Of a DNA stretch of 28,425 nucleotides, positions 15,064 through 21,456 are shown piece by piece. Location of the stretch: the IMG/VR virus record IMGVR_UViG_3300006925_000100, positions 1 to 28,425 of that record; one strand, written 5' to 3'. Made by a program: the position numbers and the translations under genes. Numbering within the stretch: position 1 is the stretch's first letter; each line of letters opens with the position of its first letter. The stretch comes from a virus. Below the pieces are notes generated by a model that was not told the origin of the DNA, ran no database searches, and saw only the letters and a program-made list of their open reading frames with translations.

Positions 15064-16233
15064 TTAATAGATAAAATAATTTCCTTTGTGTGGGTTCTCT
15101 AATGTATCAGTCAAGATGTAACGTGCAGCATCTATACAGTCAGGGTGTTCTCCTGTTGGTTTCTGTAAGGTGTTCCCCTCTTTGTCCTTTGCCCATATAT
15201 ATCCTTGTAATTCCCTTTTTAGGTTCTTGCTTCTTGATGTTATATAAAGTTCGTTTTGGTTCATTAGGTTGATTCCATATACTACTGAATCCCTACCCTT
15301 GCTCACAGGTGTTACTGTATGCCCATACCCTTGTAGTTCTGCAATACTCTTTGGTTCAGCTGAATCTGCTACAATAGCTTCTGTGATTCCGTTAGAAGAT
15401 AAAAACCTGCTTATATCTCTATTAAGCATCCCCTTCTTATATAACACCTCATCGTATATGTAGGCATCATTCCACTTATATAATGCTATTAGTGTGGTAG
15501 GGTCTACCGAATATCCAAAGTCCATTCCATAGCCAAGCAGTCTAGCTTCGACAGGAACTGTATCAATCTCTTTCCAATCAGGAATACAAACCCCTTCAAG
15601 GCTTCCTATTTCACCTAGTCCATAAACCCTCCACCAGTTCGCCCAATAGGTTGAGGTCTTAGCTTTGTCTTTAGCTTTTTCTATTTCTCTTACGATTGTG
15701 TCTGGTAGTGAATCGTTATCCTTGTAGGTTAGTGTAACAAAGTCTGTATCTTCTTTTCCTACTAATTCCTTATCAACCCAGAATAGTGCAGCAGGGTTAT
15801 AATCTAACCAAATGTTTCCACTTGTTCTTACTACTAATTGTTGGTAAGCATCAAAGGGTACATTGTTACACTCATTAATGTATAAGTCTGTTCTCCTTGC
15901 ACCTCTTAGTTTGTCAGGTTGGTCGGTTGAAAAGAACTCTATATAACTGCCATTTGTAAACGTGTATTTTAAGGTGGACTTGTTTAGTTGGTTATCCTTA
16001 TACCTATTCATACCCTTTAAGATGCCTAAGAAGTCCTTGTATGCGCCTCTACGCAGGTGTGGTATGCTTTCACTTACTACACTAATTTCTTTGCCATCAT
16101 TTCTTATAGCGTAGTCAATCAAGATAAGCAATATGCAAATAGTCTTTCCTGCTGATGTACCACCACGTACAATCTTGACCCTGCTGTTGAGGTTTCTTAA
16201 TTTGGTAAGTGCTTCTGTTTTCTTTATCTGCAT
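15064..16233 (-). CDS. terL: Terminase large subunit
   Basis: The 389-residue protein has both domains of a large terminase, the motor that packages DNA through the portal. The ATPase domain shows a Walker A at residues 24-31 (GGTSAGKT) and a Walker B at 116-121 (DLYINE, with catalytic Glu121). The C-terminal RNase H-like nuclease shows three acidic sites: GMDFGYSVDP with Asp238, AIVADSAEP with Asp290, and HPDCIDAARY with Asp365 or Asp368. The length is on the short side but complete. It starts 29 bases after the small-subunit candidate in one operon behind a late promoter. Its stop is followed at once by the host-type promoter of the next operon, and I see no hairpin between them. Confidence 0.93.
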   Translation of the reverse strand: MQIKKTEALTKLRNLNSRVKIVRGGTSAGKTICILLILIDYAIRNDGKEISVVSESIPHLRRGAYKDFLGILKGMNRYKDNQLNKSTLKYTFTNGSYIEFFSTDQPDKLRGARRTDLYINECNNVPFDAYQQLVVRTSGNIWLDYNPAALFWVDKELVGKEDTDFVTLTYKDNDSLPDTIVREIEKAKDKAKTSTYWANWWRVYGLGEIGSLEGVCIPDWKEIDTVPVEARLLGYGMDFGYSVDPTTLIALYKWNDAYIYDEVLYKKGMLNRDISRFLSSNGITEAIVADSAEPKSIAELQGYGHTVTPVSKGRDSVVYGINLMNQNELYITSRSKNLKRELQGYIWAKDKEGNTLQKPTGEHPDCIDAARYILTDTLENPHKGNYFIY

Positions 16234-16262
16234 ATATTTTACAGATAGGGTTTAGGTTATCC

Positions 16263-16505
16263 CTAGTCTATAAACAAAGGTACATCTTCGTTGATAGAGA
16301 TGTCTTTAGTTTCTTTTGGTTTCCCAAGATAGTAGTTAAGATAAAGAGTAACCCATTTAATATCTCCTGACTTTACACCTTCTGCCATTGCAGCTAATGC
16401 ATCATCTTCTAATGGGGATAAACGTTCTACAAGCTGTATTTCTTCAGCCTTAGGTTTTCTACCTGCTCCTGCTCTTGCACCACCGTTAAACTTTCTTTTA
16501 TCCAA
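16263..16505 (-). CDS. Probable terminase small subunit
   Basis: The 80-residue protein begins with a basic Gly/Arg-rich segment (KFNGGARAGAGRKPKAEE), then a helical region with ERLSPLEDDALAAMAEGVKS, then DIKWVTLYLNYYLGKPKETK and an acidic end. This pattern is common in short DNA-binding proteins directly upstream of terL in Bacteroidota phages, so a DNA-recognition role in packaging is likely. The first codon is TTG (16505); an in-frame stop lies 15 bases further upstream and no ATG occurs between, so the non-ATG start is forced unless the reading frame begins later. The late-promoter element is 33 bases upstream, the only copy with a normal-length leader. Confidence 0.6.
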   Translation of the reverse strand: MDKRKFNGGARAGAGRKPKAEEIQLVERLSPLEDDALAAMAEGVKSGDIKWVTLYLNYYLGKPKETKDISINEDVPLFID

Positions 16506-16538
16506 TTTGAAATATATTGATTATTCAATGTCTATATG

Positions 16539-16566
16539 TACAATAAGATTTAAACTTTTTTGTTAA
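16539..16566 (-). promoter_or_regulatory. Candidate phage-specific late promoter (terminase operon)
   Basis: On the minus strand TTAACAAAAA ends at 16566 and TATTGTA lies at 16539-16545, again 21 bases from start to start. The TAA of the upstream half is the stop codon of the 26-residue ORF. Unlike the other copies, 33 bases separate it from the start codon, so this copy argues that the motif is a promoter and not a translation signal. Confidence 0.6.
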
Positions 16567-16643
16567 TCCTTAAAGTATTCGTACACCGCTGCTGCTAGTA
16601 ATCCAAAGGATGTGATAGCAAATAACATTATTGAGTATTCCAT
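16563..16643 (-). CDS. Tiny membrane peptide (26 aa)
   Basis: The ATG at 16643 shares one base with the stop codon of the DnaA-like gene (TAATG), and the frame runs 26 codons to a TAA at 16563. The peptide is MEYSIMLFAITSFGLLAAAV followed by YEYFKD: one hydrophobic helix of about 18 residues with short charged ends, so probably a single-span membrane peptide. The coupled start and full use of the gap favour a real gene. The function is unknown. A chance ORF in a short gap is the alternative. Confidence 0.45.
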   Translation of the reverse strand: MEYSIMLFAITSFGLLAAAVYEYFKD

Positions 16644-17134
16644 TACACTTCTGCGTATTTCTCGTATGCGTTAGGTTCGTACTTACTGAAGAACTTTAGC
16701 ATATGGTTATGTTTCTTTTTTAGGTCTAGGTATTGGGTGTTTATGTCTTGGTATATTTTAATCACCTCTTGCTTTTCTTTTTGCAATCTTAGCTTCTCTG
16801 CTTTTACTTTCTCAATCAGTGTAGATGGGTTCTTGTCTGATTCATCGGTATACACTTCCATAACTTTGTTGTAGATTGATAGTTCGTATGTATAGTATGA
16901 TTTCTGCATTAAAAACGCATCAAATATTCTTACACCGTGCAATACAGTTGCGTGGTCTTTATTCAACATCTTACCTATGTCTGTTAATGATGAATTGGTT
17001 ATTTCTCTACATAGCTTATAGTATACTGCTCTTGCGTAAACGTACTCTTGTTTTCTTGTCTTTGCGTTTAGGTTTAAGTTGCATTCTTGTTCTACTATCT
17101 TCCTAATCTCTTTCAGTATCTTCTCGTTTCTCAT
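16643..17134 (-). CDS. DnaA domain IV-like replication protein with coiled-coil tail
   Basis: The 163-residue protein carries the DNA-binding domain IV of the bacterial initiator DnaA without the AAA+ ATPase domain. Residues about 28-68 hold the family pattern: QEYVYARAVYYKLCREIT, then the helix-turn-helix SLTDIGKMLNKDHATVLHGV, where KDHATVLHG matches the DnaA signature that contacts the DnaA box. Residues about 100-150 form a Lys/Glu-rich coiled coil (KVKAEKLRLQKEKQEVIKIY). In DnaA this domain binds TTATCCACA-like boxes. Here it may bind the phage origin, recruit the helicase encoded at 22182-23096, or compete with host DnaA. It overlaps the upstream gene by 32 bases and belongs to the ParB/Mom operon. 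Confidence 0.82.
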   Translation of the reverse strand: MRNEKILKEIRKIVEQECNLNLNAKTRKQEYVYARAVYYKLCREITNSSLTDIGKMLNKDHATVLHGVRIFDAFLMQKSYYTYELSIYNKVMEVYTDESDKNPSTLIEKVKAEKLRLQKEKQEVIKIYQDINTQYLDLKKKHNHMLKFFSKYEPNAYEKYAEV

Positions 17135-17315
17135 TGATGTTTGTTATTGTATCGTGTCTTGTTTCGTTTATTGCTTTTAGTATTCCTGCACAGGCTTCGT
17201 AGTCTTCTACATCTTCATAGAGTTGTATTATATCTTCTAGTTCCTGTATGCTTACTCCTTCTTTTATGTCTAGTAAGGTAAGCAAATAAAATTCTTCTAT
17301 TATGTCTTTATTCAC
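17103..17315 (-). CDS. Small acidic protein (70 aa), unknown function
   Basis: The frame starts at a GTG at 17315, overlapping the Mom-like stop by eight bases, and ends inside the DnaA-like gene (32-base overlap). The product (EEFYLLTLLDIKEGVSIQEL, then EDIIQLYEDVEDYEACAGIL) is strongly acidic and helical with a more basic tail. No domain is recognised. Tight overlaps on both sides mark it as part of the operon. Small acidic phage proteins can be DNA mimics or inhibitors, but that is speculation here. Confidence 0.55.
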   Translation of the reverse strand: MNKDIIEEFYLLTLLDIKEGVSIQELEDIIQLYEDVEDYEACAGILKAINETRHDTITNINEKREDTERD

Positions 17316-18003
17316 TGTAATGTTTTGGATATGGTTGTTCCACTAAAAGACATTTCTTCTTTTCCCTTTTGTCTATGAATTTAATGTACCTAAATTGTCT
17401 TAGATTCATTTTCTTTGCACGTTCTTTGTTTTCTTGGAGGTACTTAGCCGCACCCGCATATCTTTTTGAATCTTTTGATACGGTCATTTGTATGTTATGG
17501 TACACAATACCATCAAGTTCCCAAAAGTCGCTTTTATGTTCGCCATAATAACCAAAAGAACACGCTTGGTACACTATTCCAAAACCGCCACATCTTTCAT
17601 CTGCAAATGATTGAATCCATTTTATACTTGGGTATCTTCTTCTTATGTATTTTATAGAATAACTTATTGCCCTGCTTTCGGGATATTTACCTACGTTGTC
17701 TGCAATCCACATTCTGTTAAGTTCCAAGTATTCATTCTTTTGCGTACCCTCTACAACGCTCCCACAAGATGCTGGGTTCATAGCATATCCATATTGCAGA
17801 ACGCCCTTTATATTAGCATCAACGAAAACCCCTAAATGAATATACGTTGCATTGTAAAATTTACCGCTATAATGGTTTTTCTTTATTATGTCATTTGCTA
17901 ACTTTCTATCTATCTCTTTTATATAGAAATCATCGCTACCGAAGCCAAGCAGCTCGGGGTCTCCCCATAAGCTGCTTTGTTCTGAATAAAGGTATTTCTT
18001 CAT
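17308..18003 (-). CDS. Mom-like DNA modification protein (GNAT-type)
   Basis: The 231-residue protein matches the pattern of the phage Mu Mom family, which converts adenine in DNA to an N6-carbamoylmethyl-type form that resists restriction. Visible motifs are KKNHYSGKF (41-49), HLGVFVDANIKGVLQYGYAM (56-75), YLELNRMWIADN (92-103), ESRAISYSIKYIRRRYP (109-125) and QSFADERCGGFGIVYQACSF followed by GYYG (131-154), in the usual order for Mom-like acetyltransferase-fold proteins. The C terminus is basic. It overlaps the ParB-like gene in an ATGA, so the two are translationally coupled. An antirestriction role would fit expression from a host-type promoter. Substrate and chemistry are unproven; another GNAT activity is the alternative. 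Confidence 0.75.
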   Translation of the reverse strand: MKKYLYSEQSSLWGDPELLGFGSDDFYIKEIDRKLANDIIKKNHYSGKFYNATYIHLGVFVDANIKGVLQYGYAMNPASCGSVVEGTQKNEYLELNRMWIADNVGKYPESRAISYSIKYIRRRYPSIKWIQSFADERCGGFGIVYQACSFGYYGEHKSDFWELDGIVYHNIQMTVSKDSKRYAGAAKYLQENKERAKKMNLRQFRYIKFIDKREKKKCLLVEQPYPKHYSE

Positions 18004-18809
18004 TGTATGTTGAGGTATTTTTTAAATGATGGCTCTACTGCATCTCTTGCGTAAGTGCAACTTGCGTTTGAATTGTAATGATATATGGTAAAGTCTATCA
18101 TCATATCCAATACATCTTTATTTGTAAAGTTATCTAAGCCTTTTCTGTGGCTAAGTATTCTAAGAAAAGAAGCGGTTGATGTTCCGTTTAGTCGCATCTT
18201 ACCACCATTCTTTTCTGTATGTGCTAATAACTTACCGTTTAACAAATAGTTTTGACCAACATATTCAACGACTTCTAAAAGTTTCAAATAATCTTTTGGC
18301 AGTTTTGCAACACCCTCTCTCACCGTTTTATTATTACCCAAAAAAAGGTTAATCAATGATGGAACGGTAAACAACTTTCCGTGTACTTCGTTTGCTTCTT
18401 TTTCGTTTTTAGGACTTTGCATAACTTCTTTTAAGAAACGTTGATATGTTTTATTTCCACTACCAGCATAACTAACAACATAGTCAATGGTGTTTAATGT
18501 CTTACCTCTTGTGTTAAAAGAGATAAATGTTTTTCGTGCTTCTTCTTCGTTCTTTACAAGTTTTTCAAGCACTCTTATCTTTCTTGACTTAAGATGGTTT
18601 GTCATAGCATCAACAAGGTGTGCGCCATCGGTTAGCCATCTTGTACCTTCCGTTGTTGCACAAACTAGAACATCTCTCATTTGTCCGTTTTCTAATACTG
18701 CTTCGGCTAAATCTTTAACGTTTTTTTGGTTTCTCCACCTTTGCCAAGATGGTGTAATTACAGTTGCAAAATCGTTTTTAGTGTAAATTGTTCTTCTAAT
18801 TGTATTCAT
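18000..18809 (-). CDS. ParB/Srx-fold protein coupled to Mom-like gene
   Basis: The 269-residue protein has an N-terminal ParB-like domain: WQRWRNQKNVKDLAEAVLEN (22-41), then a strand-turn TRWLTDGAHLVDAMTNHLKS (56-75), where DGAHLVDA takes the place of the ParB box (GxHRxxA type), then FISFNTRGKTLNTIDYV (95-111). The C-terminal half is helical and unassigned. ParB-fold proteins bind nucleotides and include partition CTPases and an ATP-dependent serine kinase. The ATGA overlap with the Mom-like gene suggests a joint role in DNA modification, for example preparing the donor group or choosing sites, but this is inference. Chromosome or plasmid partition is less likely because no ParA is seen. Confidence 0.65.
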   Translation of the reverse strand: MNTIRRTIYTKNDFATVITPSWQRWRNQKNVKDLAEAVLENGQMRDVLVCATTEGTRWLTDGAHLVDAMTNHLKSRKIRVLEKLVKNEEEARKTFISFNTRGKTLNTIDYVVSYAGSGNKTYQRFLKEVMQSPKNEKEANEVHGKLFTVPSLINLFLGNNKTVREGVAKLPKDYLKLLEVVEYVGQNYLLNGKLLAHTEKNGGKMRLNGTSTASFLRILSHRKGLDNFTNKDVLDMMIDFTIYHYNSNASCTYARDAVEPSFKKYLNIQ

Positions 18810-18867
18810 AATATAATTGTTTGTTTGCCTACTCTATTGGGTTTTCGGCTTACCCCTTTTTACTTTG

Positions 18868-18897
18868 TAAATATATAACCTTTTTTTTAATTAACAA
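18868..18897 (-). promoter_or_regulatory. Host-type promoter of the ParB/Mom operon
   Basis: The minus strand reads TTG (18895-18897), 19 bases, TATATTTA (18868-18875), one mismatch from the TAnnTTTG consensus in the last base. The leader to the ATG at 18809 is 58 bases and ends with AAACAAACAATTATATT. The gap 18810-18914 holds only this promoter and leader. Confidence 0.6.
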
Positions 18898-18914
18898 GTT
18901 ATAAACTATTTTTT

Positions 18915-19682
18915 TTATAATATGCCTCTCATTACATATTGGTCAAGGTCTGTATCGCCTTGAAAAAAGTACTTGTAGTTGTCTACTGCTCTATGGAATT
19001 TGTCCTCGCCTCTTGCTATAAATTCTTCTGTTGTTTCAAAGATGCCAATATCACAACTACCTTTGTCTACCACCAAGAACTTAAAGTCATTTGCCTTAAA
19101 CATTCTCTTGTACATATAAGCCTGTAAATCGTAACCATACTTATCTGCACTATACTTAAATGTAGAAAGGTCAGCAGAAGTCTTTAAATCAATTATGGTG
19201 TCTCCTTGTATAATATCTGCCTTACCTCTAAAAGGTAACCCTTCCATCATTTCTATTGCAGGTATCTCAAACTCTGATTTGTTTAGCAGTTTAAGTGCTG
19301 CTTCGTTTCTTAGAACTGCATCCGCTACACGCTCTGCTTGACTTCTTTCTTTGTTTAGAAACACTTCACCATATTGTGCTTTAGCTTCCTTATAAACCTT
19401 TGTGCCTTTTGTTGATGGTTCTATAAAGTGTAACTCATCTACCTTGTGCGGCTCTAATATCATCCAATGTACTAACTTACCTTGTGCAAGTGCAGGACTA
19501 TCTGAACTAGGGTCTCCATACTTAGTTACGTTTCTATAAGTCTTTGGTGATTTAAGTATCATCTTTAGACTGCTGCTGCTTAAAGCGTGTTTTCCTAGAT
19601 GTCCATAGTAGAAGTTATCATCGTACATCTCTGCAAGGATTTCTTCCCTTGCCCACGTTTCGTTATTTAGTAGTGTTATCAT
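18915..19682 (-). CDS. PD-(D/E)XK exonuclease (RecE/PDDEXK-like)
   Basis: The 255-residue protein shows the core of the phage exonuclease branch of the PD-(D/E)XK superfamily: SSSSLKMILKSPKTYRNVTK (35-54), AQGKLVHWMILEP (66-78) with the family His72, FRGKADII (151-158) with Asp156, IDLKTSADL (164-172) with Asp165 and Lys167, and YDLQAYMYKRMF (184-195) with the Gln/Tyr motif. Such enzymes resect double-stranded ends and pair with annealing proteins; here the ERF protein is encoded about 4 kb away rather than next to it. The start overlaps the upstream 53-residue ORF by 20 bases. No hairpin terminator is evident after the stop. Confidence 0.82.
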   Translation of the reverse strand: MITLLNNETWAREEILAEMYDDNFYYGHLGKHALSSSSLKMILKSPKTYRNVTKYGDPSSDSPALAQGKLVHWMILEPHKVDELHFIEPSTKGTKVYKEAKAQYGEVFLNKERSQAERVADAVLRNEAALKLLNKSEFEIPAIEMMEGLPFRGKADIIQGDTIIDLKTSADLSTFKYSADKYGYDLQAYMYKRMFKANDFKFLVVDKGSCDIGIFETTEEFIARGEDKFHRAVDNYKYFFQGDTDLDQYVMRGIL

Positions 19683-19824
19683 TTCTTCTTAGCTTTAATT
19701 CTTTTAAACATCTTGCTGCGTGTGCAGGTAGATATTGATGTCTGTTTTGAATGGTAAACATTAAACGGTCATTAGTCATAGAACCGTACTCTTGTTTTAT
19801 CCAATCGCTTTCTTGATATATCAT
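19663..19824 (-). CDS. Small protein (53 aa), unknown function
   Basis: The ATG at 19824 follows the leader AAAACAAACAATT, and the frame runs 53 codons: MIYQESDWIKQEYGSMTNDR, then LMFTIQNRHQYLPAHAARCL, then a basic end. It overlaps the exonuclease start by 20 bases. It is probably the first gene of the exonuclease operon behind the host-type promoter at 19859-19888. The single Cys and two His do not form an obvious metal site. No family is recognised. Confidence 0.6.
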   Translation of the reverse strand: MIYQESDWIKQEYGSMTNDRLMFTIQNRHQYLPAHAARCLKELKLRRNDNTTK

Positions 19825-19858
19825 AATTGTTTGTTTTATTATTATGATGCTAATTACG

Positions 19859-19888
19859 TAAACATTTTGGATATAAACAAATTATCAA
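19859..19888 (-). promoter_or_regulatory. Host-type promoter of the exonuclease operon
   Basis: The minus strand reads TTG (19886-19888), 19 bases, AATGTTTA (19859-19866). Two of the six defined -7 positions differ from TAnnTTTG, but the spacing equals that of the three other host-type promoters and the following leader carries the shared AAAACAAACAATT. The TTG lies in the last codons of the 38-residue ORF. Confidence 0.45.
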
Positions 19889-20001
19889 CTATCTTTTTCT
19901 TCTACACCTTCTAATTTTTCCAATCTAAGAATAACAGCAACTAATACTTTTTCCATATTAGCTACCCTATTTCTCATCTGTATTAATTCGCTTTCTTTCA
20001 T
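19885..20001 (-). CDS. Small coiled-coil peptide (38 aa)
   Basis: The ATG at 20001 forms an ATGA overlap with the MazG-like stop, and the frame runs 38 codons: MKESELIQMRNRVANMEKVL followed by VAVILRLEKLEGVEEKDS. Hydrophobic residues recur with heptad spacing (for example M9, V13, M16, L20, V23, L25, L28), so it is likely a single amphipathic or coiled-coil helix. The coupling to the upstream gene is the main support. No function can be assigned. Confidence 0.5.
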   Translation of the reverse strand: MKESELIQMRNRVANMEKVLVAVILRLEKLEGVEEKDS

Positions 20002-20267
20002 TTCTGCTGTTTAAGTTTCTCAATGTATAGTGTAGCATCCATCAGTTCTTCTTGTAAGTGATTTAGGAAGGCATAGAAGCCATCAGGAGAGTCGTGTAGT
20101 GTTGTACCATACTTTTCTATTCCAAGTTCACTACGTTGCTTGTATTTAGATATAACATTTTCTACTATCTTGTCTGTCTGTCTAAGGTAGACAGGTTGTG
20201 TAGTATCTGCATTCTCAAAATACTTTGTTACTGAATCACTCATTTGATTAAGTTTTTCCAAGTCCAT
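19998..20267 (-). CDS. MazG-like nucleotide pyrophosphohydrolase-family protein
   Basis: The 89-residue protein has the short helical pattern of phage MazG-like proteins: KIVENVISKYKQRSELGIEK (33-52) followed by YGTTLHDSPDGFYAFLNHLQ (53-72) and EELMDATLYIEKL (73-85). The EKYGTTL segment and the HLQEELMDATLYIEKL helix with its acidic pair are common to a widespread phage family related to all-alpha NTP pyrophosphatases. Full MazG enzymes have two ExxE/D motifs binding magnesium; here only part of these is evident, so catalysis is not certain. It may adjust nucleotide or alarmone pools. It is followed by a coupled 38-residue ORF. Confidence 0.6.
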   Translation of the reverse strand: MDLEKLNQMSDSVTKYFENADTTQPVYLRQTDKIVENVISKYKQRSELGIEKYGTTLHDSPDGFYAFLNHLQEELMDATLYIEKLKQQK

Positions 20268-20326
20268 ACTATAAAAAACTCTATTGTTCTAAATAGAATA
20301 TATCCTACTAATAATTTTTGCATCAT
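20240..20326 (-). CDS. Tiny membrane peptide (28 aa), tentative
   Basis: The ATG at 20326 makes an ATGA overlap with the stop of the 108-residue gene. It encodes MMQKLLVGYILFRTIEFFIV followed by WTWKNLIK, a hydrophobic helix with basic ends that could span or lie on the membrane. It overlaps the MazG-like start by 28 bases in another frame. Without it the gap is 55 bases. Evidence is limited to coupling and composition, so a chance ORF remains possible. Confidence 0.35.
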   Translation of the reverse strand: MMQKLLVGYILFRTIEFFIVWTWKNLIK

Positions 20327-20649
20327 AATCCAAGTTCTTTTGCTTTCTTAAATACTGCTAGTTCTTTCTCTAGTTCGGCAATCTTTTCTTCTGCTTTCCT
20401 AGCACGTTCTATCGACCTTGTTGATTGGTTTCTATATTGGTCAATCGCTAAATGATATGTTCCCCTGTCTAGCTGTAACTTGTTTGTGATAAAGGTTACG
20501 TTTAATAATGCTTCCCTTACTTGCTTTAGTTGTTCGTTGTCTGGTCTTGTATCGCACCAACCTTTTACACTCTCCTGCATTATCAGAAGTGAATTAGTTA
20601 GTTTAAGGTCATCAAGGTTGTCAAACTTCTTTTGCATTGTATCTCTCAT
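20323..20649 (-). CDS. Coiled-coil protein (108 aa), unknown function
   Basis: The protein starts MRDTMQKKFDNLDDLKLTNS with an alternative Met at residue 5. It is helical throughout; the last 40 residues (STRSIERARKAEEKIAELEK and following) form a clear charged coiled coil. A conserved-looking centre reads SVKGWCDTRPDNEQLKQVRE. The start overlaps the nuclease stop in a TAATG. No catalytic signature is visible. A structural or DNA-metabolism accessory role is possible by neighbourhood only. Confidence 0.55.
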   Translation of the reverse strand: MRDTMQKKFDNLDDLKLTNSLLIMQESVKGWCDTRPDNEQLKQVREALLNVTFITNKLQLDRGTYHLAIDQYRNQSTRSIERARKAEEKIAELEKELAVFKKAKELGL

Positions 20650-21065
20650 TAGAATCTACATTTTTTGTTATTCCATTTCTCGCCTAAGTTATTGATAAAT
20701 TCTATAAAATCATAAGGCTCTTTTAAAAAATGCCATCCAACCTTAGGTTCATACCAAGCTGTTACCTTACATTGTTCCAAAGGAATGTTTTTGGAATCAT
20801 CATCAAACTGATGTTCTACCTTGATAGCTATTGACTTCTCGCCCCAAGCATCACAAATGCGTTCTAGTATTAGCTTTTGTCCTGTGGGAATACGGTTGTA
20901 CTTCCTTTTGACTTCTCCAAGTATTAGTATCTCATTGTCAAACTCTAATACAAAATCTATATCACTTGGGTGAAGTTTTCCATTCTGTACACCTGTAAAG
21001 TCAATCACTTGCTTTACTTGGTTTCTATTTCTTATTAGACTACCCAAGATATTCTTTATAAACAC
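20649..21065 (-). CDS. PD-(D/E)XK-type endonuclease
   Basis: The 138-residue protein has a compact nuclease core: VIDFTGVQNGKLHPSDIDFV (20-39) with Asp35 and Asp37, and ILILGEVKRKYNRI (46-59) with Glu51-Val-Lys53, the spaced D and ExK of PD-(D/E)XK enzymes. The small size and early HPSDIDFVLEF motif recall VRR-Nuc or Holliday-junction-resolvase-like proteins of phages. The first codon is GTG (21065), overlapping the upstream gene by 26 bases; no ATG follows before the core motif, so a non-ATG start is required. It probably resolves or trims recombination intermediates made by the ERF/SSB/exonuclease set. Confidence 0.68.
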   Translation of the reverse strand: MFIKNILGSLIRNRNQVKQVIDFTGVQNGKLHPSDIDFVLEFDNEILILGEVKRKYNRIPTGQKLILERICDAWGEKSIAIKVEHQFDDDSKNIPLEQCKVTAWYEPKVGWHFLKEPYDFIEFINNLGEKWNNKKCRF

Positions 21066-21456
21066 GTTCTAACTTCTTCCATACCCCATTTAAAAAACAA
21101 GTACTACAACCTGTTAATTCTCTGTTGTCTTTAAAAACCCTATTGTATATTACTAACAAACGTTTTTGTTCTTCAGGTGTTACCTTGTTAAGTTTACCTA
21201 CACGGTCTGACAAATAATTAAATTCATCTTCTGTAAGGCAATTTGGCTTTTGATAGGGGAATAAGTAGTTAAGTTTGTCTTTGCGTTCATCGCATCCACA
21301 GTCCTCACCCAATGCCCACTTAGCTACTTTAGCTACACCTGTCTTTTTAAATACTTTCTCTACAGTGTCTCCTACCCCTGTACTTGTTTGTTCGTGGTTT
21401 TTAACCCACTCTTTGTAGGCTTTAGTCCTTTTGTCTTTTGGTGGTAATTCGCTCAT
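21040..21456 (-). CDS. Conserved Cys-motif phage protein (138 aa)
   Basis: The protein has a basic N terminus (MSELPPKDKRTKAYKEWVKN), then a KVAKWALGEDCGCDERKDKL motif (about 43-62) followed by NYLFPYQKPNCLTEDEFNYL, and a second Cys pair GCSTCFLNGVWKKLERVYKE (116-135). I recall the GEDCGCxxRKxKLNxLFPY pattern from many Bacteroidota phages, without a known function. The Cys pairs could form one zinc site (CGC plus CSTC). It overlaps the sigma-like gene by 35 bases and the nuclease by 26, so all three are likely co-translated. A DNA-packaging or transcription accessory role cannot be decided. Confidence 0.6.
   Translation of the reverse strand: MSELPPKDKRTKAYKEWVKNHEQTSTGVGDTVEKVFKKTGVAKVAKWALGEDCGCDERKDKLNYLFPYQKPNCLTEDEFNYLSDRVGKLNKVTPEEQKRLLVIYNRVFKDNRELTGCSTCFLNGVWKKLERVYKEYLG

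Noticed and set aside
15370-15376. TATTGTA on the minus strand inside the terminase gene
   Set aside because: It lies in coding sequence and the upstream half at the fixed spacing is missing.
18000-18809. Plasmid-type partition system
   Set aside because: The ParB-fold protein has no ParA partner, no parS-like repeats were seen nearby, and it is coupled to a Mom-like gene instead.
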